From Voacanga thouarsii (taxonomy: Eukaryota; Streptophyta; Magnoliopsida; Gentianales; Apocynaceae), in NCBI GenBank assembly GCA_026120185.1, contig JANUWF010001661.1, positions 921,501-985,500 of the forward strand: 64,000 bases of DNA, read 5' to 3'. Position 1 is the stretch's first letter. Each line of letters begins with the position of its first letter. Positions 33,660 to 44,128 of this stretch are shown in pieces. A program made the translations under genes and the position numbers. A model generated the notes under the pieces. That model had not been told where the DNA came from. It ran no database searches and worked only from the letters and a program-made list of their open reading frames with translations.

Positions 33660-36600
33660 TGTAACACCCCACTACCTAGGCCCGACAGGGCCGCGGATAT
33701 CGCCCCGTCCAAATGACAAGAAGTCTTTATAACTACGTCACACAATCAAAATAATAGAATAAAAATAATACTTTAAACTTAAAACTTATTACAATCCAAG
33801 AATTCAAATCAAATCCAAAATAAAAATTGTTCACTCTCAACTCCTAAAGCATTACACAAAACAAATATCAAAAAAATCTTCCAAGGTAGGCAACAACTAG
33901 CTACTCATCCTCGCAGTAGGATTGACCTGAAATCATGGTAAAAATGGTGATGAGATAAAAATCTCAGTAAGTCCGTGTGTGTTTTGAGTGTCCAGTGAAA
34001 CAGTTCGTGGATGCAAAGTATAAAATCGTCGTAAGAGAAATACTGGCAAGCAATAATCAATAGTCAAATCAAGAGTGGTGTTTTGGCTTTTCCATCCATA
34101 CATAATCAAATAAATCAACCACTCAAAAAAAAAAAAAAAAAAGTGGTCATGGGTTACCACACGTTGGGCCCCATAACCATACAACAGTCAGAATGCCACA
34201 CTTTGTGCAGACTGACAAAAAAAAGTAGGTGATCAACCTACCGGGCAAGATACTCCTCCTTTTCTATATCCAAATAAAACTGGTTGTCCATTCGATAACA
34301 CACAGTCCACTTAACTGAAACCTGCTAGTTTGGACCGGCACGACCTACTAGACTGACATCCTATCCAGGAAGGACTCACCTCTCAGAGGTGACCACCTAC
34401 TGAGAGACTTACCCTAACCATTCAAAGACTAGTCCTAGCAGTCCACCCTTATTGAGTACTCAACGTAAGTCATCTCACTTGGGAAAAAATGAAGTAAACA
34501 TAGCTCCACTTAAAAATGGCAATTAAGGATTTCCAAAGTTTGAGACAAAACTAGTTTTAGAAAAAGTTTAGAGTTTGAGGAAATTTGCTTATTGATTTTC
34601 AAATAATTTGGTTGATTGAAATGAGAAATGAGACAATCCTCAATTGCCTTTACAGAAATGAATGACCATGCACTCCACAATTAGTTTGCCATAGAACCAT
34701 TTTGCTTCAACCAGGTTTTATACAGGAGCTTACCGATTCTTAGCTTGAGATAAAATAAAGGTCTTCAACAGCTGACCTAACCCCACCTGGGGTAAATACA
34801 AGCCATAATTAAACTTGAGCCAAAATCCACTTTCACAAATAAAACTAGCTCAACTTACTTCAACTATGATCCTAGTGTCCCAAGCTTTAAGGCCAGATAA
34901 TAAATAAAATGGTTTATAAGCTAAGTCTAGTTTGATATTAAAATAATTAGGGTTTTGGGAAATAGGTATTAATAAGTTGAAGGTTTAAATCTTGCTAAGA
35001 ATAAATTAGAGTTTATTTGATGAAGAGTCCCAGATGATATTAGATAAAATAATGATTTATTAATAATTAATTGTTAAAAAATAATTGATAACTAAAATTA
35101 GTTGAAAATAAATTTTAATGGGTCTTTATTGAAAGATAATAAATAAATTTTAATAGTGTTTATGAATACAAGACTTACAAAATTAATATTTTACTTATTA
35201 TGATTATTTATATAAAAGGCTTTATTTGATATTATTATATATAATATCTATATATTTTATTTCTGTAATAAAAGCTATCATTTATTTGACTAAAATATCC
35301 TTATTTTATATATAATAATCCAAATCCACCCTTCCTAGGGATTTTTGAAATTTACTAACAAAAATTATAATATTAATCATTTTATTGATGAAATAAAATT
35401 AGCTTAGGGATAACTAGATCGTGATCATATTTCCATTGCTAACCACAATTATCAACATACATTCCACTTCAATTCATCAAATAATCCACATCATGAATAA
35501 AGGCATAGATCTAAATTTACCAAGACACGATCCAACCTCTACTAGCATAAACATAATCATGACTTTAACAATGAACATAAATCCTATTCACCAAAAGTGA
35601 CATAATCTCTAACATGCTTGATCACATATACCACTCACGACATGGAGACATGCATTAAACCCTAAAAACACCATACAATCAACCAAGGCAATCAACTCAT
35701 GCATAAATCCCATCTCCATCATATACACACATTTATTCATGCTTCAATCTCAACTCATCACAACAACACATGCTCAAGCCCCAATCATAATCCATCTCCT
35801 TCCAATATCAACCTAGAGACATGAATCTAGAAATTGAAAAGAGGGTTGAAGAGGCTTATTTGGTTTATGAGTACCTTGGAGTAGCTTCAAATGGATCCTA
35901 ACTCCTAGGAGACTAGATCCGCCCAAGAAAGATGAATAAAACATGTCCATGGTTGAAGTCACCATTCGGCCAAGAGGGAGAGAGCATTCAGCCAAGAGAG
36001 AGAGAGAGAGAGAAAGAGAGTCCATTAGTATGATTATACACTTATATATTCATTAGAGGTTGAAGATGAATGAAGATGAAGTTGATTGAACATGCTTACC
36101 TTGAAGGTGTTCTTGAGCCTTCACAAAAATACTGGTTTTCGATCCAAAAGAGAGAGTTGGATTTTGGAGTTTGATGTTAAAAATTGTATGAATGGATTCT
36201 CGGAAGTGAGTAGGTGCAATCTGGATTTTTTTTTTTTTTTTTTTTTTGAGAAGATTGAAGTGGTTTTGGTGGCCTTAGGCGAGAGAAGGTGAGTAGGTGT
36301 TCTTGGTGTTCTTGAAGGTTGAAGAGAATGGAGAGAATAGGGAGAGGCTGGCCGAAATTCTATGTAGGAGGGAGTGCCGATTTGTTTGAGAGGTTTTGGC
36401 AATTGAATTTCTAGTTTGGGAGGAAAAAGAAAGGCTGGTTGTTTGAAATCCTAAAAGAATATTTTAGGGAATCAATTTAGAAAACAAAATATGGTAAGAA
36501 GATCTTCAATGGAGGAGAGCTTTTGGAAGCTCTAATGGCCGGATGGTTTGATCAGAGTTTTTACTGGATGAAAACTGTTTGAAAGGGATTAATGGTGGCC

Positions 36601-37912
36601 GAAAAGAGGGAGTACAATGGTGAAGGAATGTCTGGTTGTTTAAGGGATGTTTTATGGAAGTTTACTAAACATATTTGCTGAAATTTTGGTCTTCAATCAA
36701 TAGCTTGATTGGAGTAATTGTTTGAGATATTTTTGGGCAGCCATGGACAAGTTTTTCGAGCAGAAGGTTGGGGAAGATAATGGAGCTCAGTTCATGACTG
36801 TTCAAGAGAAGTTTGAACAGAAAAATGGTGAAGTTTCAGTCAGGGCTGGAGAAGGAAGAAAGTTGAAAAAATTCCTGTACAGGTTTTTCGCTAGTTGCTA
36901 GAAATTTCTGTTTCCAGCCAACTTGCAGAAGATTTGAAGGGTTATTCAGAGGTCTTTCAAGGCTGGTTTCCAGCCTTCTTTATGGAAGAAAAATGTGGCT
37001 AAGATGCTGGGTGAAAACTGGAAGAAAACAGCTTGGTTTAGGCTCACCAAAGCTGCGAATTTGCCCAAAAAATTTTCTGGTTTGCACAGCATTTGTGCAA
37101 TCCGATTTTGACCATAAATTTTCAAACTTTAAGCTAGACAAGAGGGCTATTTTTCTGGTAGCATTTGGGAGGGAATGATGGCTAAAAATTTCGACACTTT
37201 GAATGCACAAAAAGCTGGAAAAATTCCAGATTATTTCATGAACAAAATGAACATAGCTAGGGTGGAGTTTTGAAGGTTCAACCATGAAGATTAATTCTCT
37301 TGGGAACCTTCCCCAACTCCTACCCATTTTCGGTCTATAAGATGTCTTACACTTAGACATTCAGAACCTTCAAAGCCACAGCACTTTGCTGGAATTTTTT
37401 GGGAATAAAATTGGCTTGAATAAATTGAACAACTTAATGAATTGAGAAGTAAGAAAAACTAAGGATCAAGATGGGTGTGAATTCCCTTAGAAATTTTTGT
37501 AGGGTACAAGAGTAGGATTAAGATACTCATATCATGTCTCCCCTAAGACAACCCTCTACTCTTCCCTAAAGCATACAAGGCCGAAAATATCCTCCCTAAA
37601 CAAAAATAAAATTCAATCATGCAAAAACTCAAATGATGGAATTCGAACCCAAGACCTCAAGAATTAATTCCAAAGCTCTAACCACTACACCACAACAACT
37701 TTTATTCTTATTTTCTCTCCAAAATATTTTTCCTATTTAATCCTCAAGCTATCTCCCTATTTTCACCTCAAGCAAAAATTACCATTTTGCCATTCTTACT
37801 CAACAAGCACAAATAAACCATCTAGGCCACAAACCACAAATCCAAAGTACATAAAATCATATAAAAATATATTTAAGCATGCAATGAAATATGATATGCA
37901 TCCCAACCCCCT
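33660..37912 (+). repeat. TGTAACACC-type long LTR, copy 2, inside the movement-protein fragment
   Basis: Starts TGTAACACCCCACTACCTAG at 33,660, with the same block order as copy 1. The pararetrovirus movement-protein sequence lies on both sides, so this is a later insertion, now solo. The right end is near GGTTGGTTTCA at about 37,912. The flanks (ATGAA on the left, AAGAT or TCAAA on the right) do not give a clean duplication. Overlapping ORFs at 36,086-36,402 and 36,980-37,360 are on both strands and look spurious. Confidence 0.65.
37634..37694 (-). other. tRNA-like segment in LTR copy 2
   Basis: The complement has A-box-like TGGTGTAGTGGTTAGAGC and B-box-like GGGTTCGAATTCC. The B box is closer to consensus than in copy 1. 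Confidence 0.55.
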
Positions 37913-37917
37913 TACTC

Positions 37918-38035
37918 TAAGGTTGGTTTCAAAGATTTTAATGGAGAAAATTAATTATAAGTTTAGGATTTATAGGAAGATTAACCAATGGTTCTAGAAC
38001 AAAATATAAAATACAGAAGATATACAATTAGTAAA
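37918..38035 (+). pseudogene. Caulimovirid movement protein, C-terminal remnant
   Basis: Resumes the movement-protein sequence with ISLGFIGRLTNGSRTKYKI in a frame shifted from the LTR edge. It then passes directly into RNase H at about 38,040. Coat protein, protease and RT, which should lie between, are absent, so there is a deletion junction near 38,020-38,040. Confidence 0.7.
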
Positions 38036-38039
38036 ATAA

Positions 38040-38507
38040 ATAAAAGAAAAAGAACAAAATTTACCAGATTTAAGGTTACCATTAGATAGTGATTATTTAA
38101 TTATAGAAACAGATGGATGTGATAAAGGATGGGGAGCCATTTTAAAATCCAAACCCCATAAATATAGTAATAAATTAGAAGAATAAATTTGTAGGTATAG
38201 TAGTGGTAAATGTAGAGAAAAATGAAATATTAGTAGTATTGATGTAGAATTATTAGCAATTTGTTATTCCTTAGATAGTTTTAGACTATTTATTCTAAAT
38301 AAACAAGAATTTACACTTAAAACTGATTGTGAAGCAATAGTAAAATTTATTAATAAGAAAAACAAAAAACGTAGTTCTCAAAGAAGATGGTTAAATTTCT
38401 TAGATAGAATTACTAATGATGGGTATAAACTTAATTTTGAACACATTAAAGGAAATGAGAATAAAATTACAGATCATTTGTCAAGATTACTAACAGATAT
38501 TACATGA
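38040..38507 (+). pseudogene. Caulimovirid RNase H, copy 1
   Basis: Contains the first active-site block (IIETDGCDKGWGAI), the ELLAICYSLDSFR segment with the catalytic Glu, TDCEAIV, and ends KITDHLSRLLTDIT. The stop TGA (38,505-38,507) overlaps the next ATG (38,504-38,506) as ATGA. One TAA and a short frame disruption lie at about 38,185-38,240. Near-identical to 43,557-43,979. Confidence 0.83.
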
Positions 38508-40195
38508 CTTTACAGATGGATTTTAGCAAATATACTGTAAAGATTGGCCAATGGGAGCTCACCAAGTATCCCAAAGGAACAAATCTCCATTTTAGAACTC
38601 CAGTAAAAAGTAAATTAGAGGATATCCACCAAATATTTTTAGACAATCTTTGGAATGCACAAAATGCAAGCCACAAAATTAAAAGTCTACAGGCCTAAGC
38701 ACTTTATCTTAGTAATCTTCCAAGACAGAGTTATTCACATTATGTAGTAACACATGGTCACCAACCAGGTGTTTACTCACAATGGACTTCTGGGATGGCA
38801 TTTGTTGAAAATTTTAACAAACCCTTATACAAAGGTTTTAAAAATCTTCATGAAGCATTAGAATTTGCTAAAAGTAGAATTAGTTTAAATTTCTTTATTG
38901 AACTAGACTGTAGAACTGAATCAAATAATTCCTCCCCACAAGTTTTTCCCCAAATAACTAACATACCTAGCACAAGTAATTCTCCAGTAGACATAAATAC
39001 ACAGAAAATAAATTTTTGTAACCATTGTGATGCTTTAAGTAGAAATTTTAAATTATTAAATGATAAGTGCAGGTCTTACAATGAGGATATTAATTCTCAA
39101 AAAGAATTAATTCATTCATTGCAACAACAGCATAAGTTGTATATTGGTATAATTTCTTCTCAAAATGAAGAGATTACGCGATTAATAGCTAGGCTGGAAG
39201 ATTTTCAAATTCAAGAACTAGAAGTTGTTTTTATGCCAGAAAAACCATAAATAAGTAGGCCTTTTGAATTCTTGATTCCTAGAATGTATTTTAAAGCTCA
39301 ACAACTCTTAGCAAAATTTCCGGATACTATTATAGAATTAATTTCTGAAAAAATTCAAGATAAGTTTTTAGAAAAATTTTCTCTTTTACAAGAGTGGCTT
39401 AGGACTTGTACAGATCCTCACTTAACCTTACATCCTGTATATTGCAAACATCCTACAAAAGAGTGTAACCCTGACACCTACCAAATTTGTTAACCTAATT
39501 GTGCAGCATATACTTTTGATTTTATCACTTGTGATTGTCAATTATAATATTTAATATTAACAGCTAATATCAATCTAGCATATTTTAGAAATTTTGAATT
39601 AATCTTAGCAAATGGAGAAGTGTTTCCCGTCATACTACAGACACTACTGGACTATGGATGCCTCAACCAGGTTATCTTTACAACTCCAGAACAAACAGAC
39701 ATTGTTGGAAGAGAGCTGGCTCTTGCAATCTTGAAAGAATTTGAAATAGCAAGACCTATTGTAAAAATTGAAATTAGCTCAGCCCCACCAGAATGGGATG
39801 GTCTTGAAATCATTCCTTCAATTCACCGTATATGGGTCACTTCAACACGAAAGCTACCAATCAATGCGGAATCAGGATTTATCAGACAAAATATTTGCTC
39901 TAAAAGTATTGCAAGACAACTGAGACACTAGAGACTAAAAACTCTTGCTTTTAAACATGACAAAATCATGAAGCGAGGCCAGAGATTTCATCTCTTTGCA
40001 GAAAATAAGATTCAAAAAATATATGTACAACACCAATATTTTTTTGCTGAAGTAGAATTTGAGACCAGGACAAAATATCCAGATATTTGGCAATATTATC
40101 TCATTTTTTATGAAAAGAAGATACAGGAAGAAGAAGAAGGATCTGGAACTGAAATATGTGGAAGTGAATCTGAAGAAGAAATTCGAGAAGATTAA
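38504..40195 (+). pseudogene. Caulimovirid viroplasmin/transactivator-like ORF
   Basis: One reading frame of about 563 codons, from the ATGA overlap with RNase H to TAA 40,193-40,195. It holds a viroplasmin-like domain (YVVTHGHQPGVYSQW and ALYKGFK-like LYKGFKNLHEALEFAKS, residues about 75-130), a coiled-coil region (about 180-245), a Cys-rich segment (about 320-345) and an acidic tail. Stops occur at 38,696, 39,248, 39,491, 39,545 and 39,929, but no frameshift was found. In related viruses this protein builds inclusion bodies and promotes reinitiation of translation on the polycistronic RNA. The match is by domain pattern, so it is probable rather than certain. Confidence 0.72.
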
Positions 40196-40778
40196 AGATG
40201 CTCTCCACTTATGCCACTCATGCAAAAAAGACAATCAAAAGTGGCTACAGGAACTCCCACTCATGCAAAAGAAAACAAGAAAGGACTTCTGTAGCAGACT
40301 TTATTTTCTACTTTCTGTCATGCCTAGAGGAATGCGCTGTATACCTACAAGCTAGACTTATAGGAATTTTTCATTATAAAAGGTGTTAGTCTCTGAGATG
40401 TAGAGCACGATGCACATAATAGAAACACTCTTTCACTCATTTTTGTAAGTCTTTTTGGTGAGCAAACCCTATCAGCTTTAGTAATACAATTTCCCCTTGC
40501 AAATCAAATCCTTCGGTAGCAATGTTTAATTTCTAACTTTTCAATAGCTAAGGATAAGTAAAGGAGTAAAAGAGCACTCCCAAATAGTTCATCACTATAT
40601 ATTCCTTAGTAGCCGTCGGCAAAAGAGCCAAAGTACCCTTGTAGCCATGAAGCCATTGAAGAGGCGTTGAAGGCATTTAGGGGAAGAGGTGTTAGCCATC
40701 CTGGTGAATGAAAGGATAAGTGAACGTACTACTAGGTAGGACTTTTAAACTCTTTTTCTTATTCCTTGGTTATTCCTT
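40196..40778 (+). promoter_or_regulatory. Caulimovirid intergenic region with putative pregenomic promoter
   Basis: Follows the transactivator-like ORF, as in caulimovirid genomes. TATAAAAG at 40,375-40,382 is preceded by a stretch that includes AAGACAATCAAAAGTGG-like sequence and followed by a leader without long ORFs. At 40,780, TGGTATCTGAATC resembles the Met-tRNA primer site (10 of 13 bases) and coincides with the next ATG. Activity is not implied. Confidence 0.5.
40375..40382 (+). promoter_or_regulatory. Putative TATA box of pararetrovirus promoter
   Basis: TATAAAAG, about 180 bp after the transactivator-like stop. Confidence 0.5.
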
Positions 40779-40952
40779 ATGGTATCTGAATCAACTTGTT
40801 ATTATTATGTTTTACAAGAATTAATTACTCCTGGTGGCTATCATTACTTTAAAAGAACTGTAGATTCTTTAGAAATTATTGAACAATGTTACGCATATCT
40901 CAATATTGTAGAATTTGACCTCCGTCAAACTAGAAGATACCGCCCATGGTCT

Positions 40953-41012
<60 letters not shown>

Positions 41013-41140
41013 CAAGCTAAAATAAATTTAATTTGGCAAAGATATTTTAAAATAAAAGCTAATATTTGACTTAACCCTTTTGGACATTTTTATATTGCTC
41101 CCATAATATATATATTTACAGAAGCTTTATATAGTGTGTT
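40779..41140 (+). pseudogene. Unidentified pararetrovirus ORF start, broken by TA repeats
   Basis: From ATG 40,779 a coherent, non-repetitive reading frame runs about 58 codons (ELITPGGYHYFKRTVDSLEI, FDLRQTRRYRPWSY) into a (TA)n tract at 40,957-41,009. It continues afterwards as INLIWQRYFKIKANI and stops. It sits where the first ORF of a caulimovirid genome would begin, but I cannot assign a domain. The TA tract looks like an insertion or expansion inside the frame. Confidence 0.45.
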
Positions 41141-41175
41141 ATATATATATATATATAAAAGCTTTTTTATTAGAG

Positions 41176-41215
<40 letters not shown>
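40957..41215. repeat. (TA)n microsatellites
   Basis: Three arrays: 40,957-41,009, about 41,137-41,157 and about 41,178-41,215. They separate the ORF start from the protease-RT segment. Confidence 0.9.
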
Positions 41216-41219
<4 letters not shown>

Positions 41220-41224
<5 letters not shown>

Positions 41225-41537
41225 GTTATATAGGTTTGTCTTGTTCCTACATTTTTCACTACAATTTCCACTATTCACTCCACCAAGCCCTCTATATATA
41301 TAGCTTCTCTCTAGATATAAATCATATAAAAGTTATGTTTGTTACAAAATGCTATAGAAGGCTATAGACATTTACATATGTAAATAGATTCCTACTTTCT
41401 TCATTATCACCTTCCACTATAAAAACACTATTCGCACTCTTGCACTAGATTTTCCACTAAGCTTTAGAACTACTAACTTAACTAGAATATATTCCAATTG
41501 GTTCAAGTTCCAAAAGGGCACCCCCCTCCTATTTTTG
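41220..41537 (+). promoter_or_regulatory. Leader/promoter-like segment before primer site
   Basis: TATAAAAA at 41,418-41,425, then a C/A-rich leader to the primer site about 115 nt downstream. Not similar in sequence to 40,196-40,778. It may be viral leader or the end of an LTR. Confidence 0.35.
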
Positions 41538-41550
41538 GTATCAGAGCCTT
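41538..41550 (+). promoter_or_regulatory. Met-tRNA primer-binding site (pararetrovirus block)
   Basis: TGGTATCAGAGCC, complementary to initiator tRNA-Met, used by caulimovirids and many LTR retrotransposons. It precedes the Cys-rich/protease frame by about 70 nt. Confidence 0.75.
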
Positions 41551-41589
41551 CCCTTTAATAAATAGTATAGTGTTTTGTTTTTAGCAAAT

Positions 41590-42700
41590 TAAATATTTAT
41601 GCTTTGTTTAAGTGATTTAAAAGTTCAATTAAAAAGTACTTTAAAACTTTAGCACTTAGATGGCAATGTAGTAATTGTTTATAGGAAGCCTGTAAATTTT
41701 GTCTAGAAAAACAAAATATAGAATTAAAACTAATAGATAAAGGAAAACAAAAACAAAGAGAGGATCCTATAGAACATCATTTAGAACGAAGAATTAGGAC
41801 AGTAGAACAAAAGATAGACCAACTAGAAGATCATGTATATAAAACAAATATTGAACAAGTTCAAATAATTGAAAATAGTTATACCACTAATATAGAAATT
41901 TTAGATAGAAAGAAAAGTACTAAAACTAATAGGATAGATATTCTTGTTTTAATTAAACTAGGAAATATAGATATAGAAGTACCAGCCTTAATTGATACTG
42001 GTTGTAGCAATTCAGTTCTTAATACTACTATAATACCTGAAGAATATCATACAATTGCTAGTACTATAGCTGAAGCAGCCCAGATGGATGGAAAAATATA
42101 TAGGTACACTAAATCAGTAAAAAATGCAGTCTTTCATTTTAAAATCTCTTCAACTTCTTATACAAAACCTTATTATGTTCCTGAAATTTATCTTAGACCT
42201 ACTCAGTACAATTTAATTATAGGATTAGATTTTATGCTTCAATATTATCATAGTTTAGTTTTGACCCATACTGGTATTCATTTTTTCAAAAGTAGTACTT
42301 TACCTTATAACACTCCAGAATGTGCTAAAAAGCACCGTGGCCCTTTTCACCTCCCCTCTAAAACTCGTACAAAGATAGAAACTCCACAGCCAGATAAATT
42401 TGAAAATTGTAAGTGTTTTAGATTTGGTAGCTATAAACAAAATAAAGTGGATCAAATATTAGACATAGATCACCGTGAATTTTTAGAACAAATAGATTCT
42501 CAAATAGATTGGTTAAATCAGGATATACAAATTAATTACTTACACTTGGAAAAATTATAGAACCTTTTAGAAACAGGGATTCATGATATAGACAATATAC
42601 TTAGTAAATTAGAAAAAAGAGGAAATAATTGGAGAAAATCCTACAAAACATTGGCAGAAGGATAAATTATATTGTAAATTAGAAATTCTAAATCCAAGTT
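41590..42700 (+). pseudogene. Caulimovirid Cys-rich region, protease and RT linker
   Basis: One frame with stops near 41,617 and 41,683. A C-X2-C-X4-C-X2-C cluster (CSNCL-EACKFC) lies at about 41,665-41,700, then a Lys/Glu-rich coiled-coil segment, then retropepsin with LIDTGC (Asp-Thr-Gly at 41,994-42,002), and ILGLDF-like IIGLDFM at about 42,220. The linker to RT runs to TAG 42,558-42,560. A small frameshift and stops at about 42,560-42,755 separate it from RT. The Cys cluster resembles the second Cys-rich motif of some caulimovirid polyproteins. Confidence 0.75.
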
Positions 42701-42714
42701 TACAAATTACTACA

Positions 42715-43340
42715 GCTAAAATTGATGCTAGTAATGAAGAAATTAAAGATTTTGAAATGCACATAGAAGACTTATCAAAATTAGAAGTAATTAGAAATAG
42801 CAGTAGTCCTCATAGAAGTGCTGCCTTTATTGTTAGAAAACATAGTGAAATTGTTAGAGGAAAAAGTAGGATGGTCATAAATTATAAAAGATTAAACGAT
42901 AATACATTAGAAGATAGTTATAATATTCTAGATAAAGAACAATTGATAAACATAATTCAAGAATGTTATATATTCAGTAAATTTGATTGTAACTTAGGAT
43001 TTTGGCAAATTAAAATGCACCCAGATAGTATAGCATGGACTACTTTTACCTGTCCCCTAGGACATTTTAAATGGTTAGTCCTGCTTTTCGGATTAAAAAA
43101 TGCACCTGCAGTTTTTCAAAGAAAAATGGACACAATTTTTAATAAATATAATCATTTTGTTTTAGTATATATAGATGATATTTTAGTTTTTTCTAAAAAT
43201 AAAAATGAACATATTAGTCATCTAAAAATTGTTTTGTCTAAATTCTTAAAACATGGTGTTGTAATTAGTAGTAAAAAAGCTCAATTATTTAAGAAAAATA
43301 TAGAATTATTAGGAACAGAAATAGGCCAAGGTAAATAAAA
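42715..43340 (+). pseudogene. Caulimovirid reverse transcriptase
   Basis: An open stretch of about 193 codons from 42,757 carries RT blocks in order: RMVINYKRLND, FSKFDCNLGFWQIKMH, FTCPLGHFKWLVLLFGLKNA, YIDDILVFSKN (YIDD at 43,168-43,179) and ELLGTEIGQGK. The YIDD active site is intact. YIDD and the LGHFEW-like block place it in Caulimoviridae/Ty3-related RTs rather than copia. It stops at 43,336-43,338 in the connection to RNase H. Confidence 0.88.
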
Positions 43341-43979
43341 TTACAACCTCATATAAGTACAAAAGTATTAGAATTTCCTGATAAAATAGAAGACACAAAA
43401 CAATTACAATAGTTTTTAGGAATATTAAATTATGCAAGACCAGTTATTCAAGACTTAAGTAAAGTCATAGGACCATTATATAGTAAAACAAGTCATAAAG
43501 GACAAAAATATTTCAATAAAGAAGATATACTTAGTGAAACAAATAAAATAAAAAGTAAAAAATTTACCAGATTTAAGGTTACCATTAGATGGTGATTATT
43601 TAATTATAGAAACAGATGGATGTGATAAAGGATGGGGAGCCATTTTAAAATCCAAACCCCATAAATATAGTAATAAATTAGAAGAACAAATTTGTAGGTA
43701 TAGTATGGTAAATATAGAGAAAAGGAAAATAGTAGTAGTATTGATGTAGAATTATTAGCAATTTGTTATTCCTTAGATAGTTTTCGACTATTTATTCTAA
43801 CTAAACAAGAATTTACACTTAAACCTGATTGTGAAGCAATAGTAAATTTTATTAATAAGAAAAATGAAAAACGTAGTTCTCAAAGAAGATGGTTAAATTT
43901 CTTTGATAGAATTACTAATGATGGGTATAAAATTAATTTTGAACACATTAAAGGAAATGAGAATAAAATTGTAGATTTT
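43341..43979 (+). pseudogene. Caulimovirid RT connection and RNase H, copy 2, truncated by CATA repeat
   Basis: The RT thumb/connection ([18 protein letters not shown]) is followed by RNase H from about 43,557, nearly identical to 38,040-38,480. It lacks the last segment: the sequence is replaced by the CATA array at 43,980. Stops and a frameshift lie at about 43,410 and 43,700-43,745. Confidence 0.82.
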
Positions 43980-44097
43980 CATACATACATACATACATAC
44001 ATACATACATACATACATACATACATACATACATACATACATACATACATACATACATACATACATACATACATACATACATACATACATACATACA

Positions 44098-44126
<29 letters not shown>
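43980..44126. repeat. (CATA)n microsatellite
   Basis: About 36 perfect units, joined directly to the truncated RNase H. Minus-strand ORFs here are Met-Tyr-Val-Cys repeats and not genes. Confidence 0.95.

Positions 44127-44128
<2 letters not shown>

Larger units (their letters stand above)
31975..43979. mobile_element. Rearranged endogenous caulimovirid (plant pararetrovirus) block
   Basis: Contains recognisable parts of a Caulimoviridae genome: movement protein, an acidic N-terminal polyprotein region, retropepsin, RT (YIDD), RNase H, a viroplasmin-like ORF, an intergenic promoter and a Met-tRNA primer site. They are not in genome order. Some pieces are inverted and some occur twice. It is split by a TGTAACACC LTR and edged by TA or CATA repeats. 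No capsid zinc knuckle was found. All ORFs are broken. The genus is unresolved; a separate viroplasmin ORF downstream of RNase H is compatible with several caulimovirid genera. Confidence 0.85.

Noticed and set aside
36121..37360. ORFs at 36,121-36,402 and 36,980-37,360 in LTR copy 2
   Set aside because: They overlap ORFs on the other strand, include homopolymer-encoded runs and have no equivalent in copy 1.
23352..37912. One giant Ty3 element with the two TGTAACACC repeats as its LTRs
   Set aside because: The sequence between them holds an unrelated Athila-like gag and pararetrovirus parts, copy 2 lies inside the movement-protein segment, and no primer site follows copy 1.
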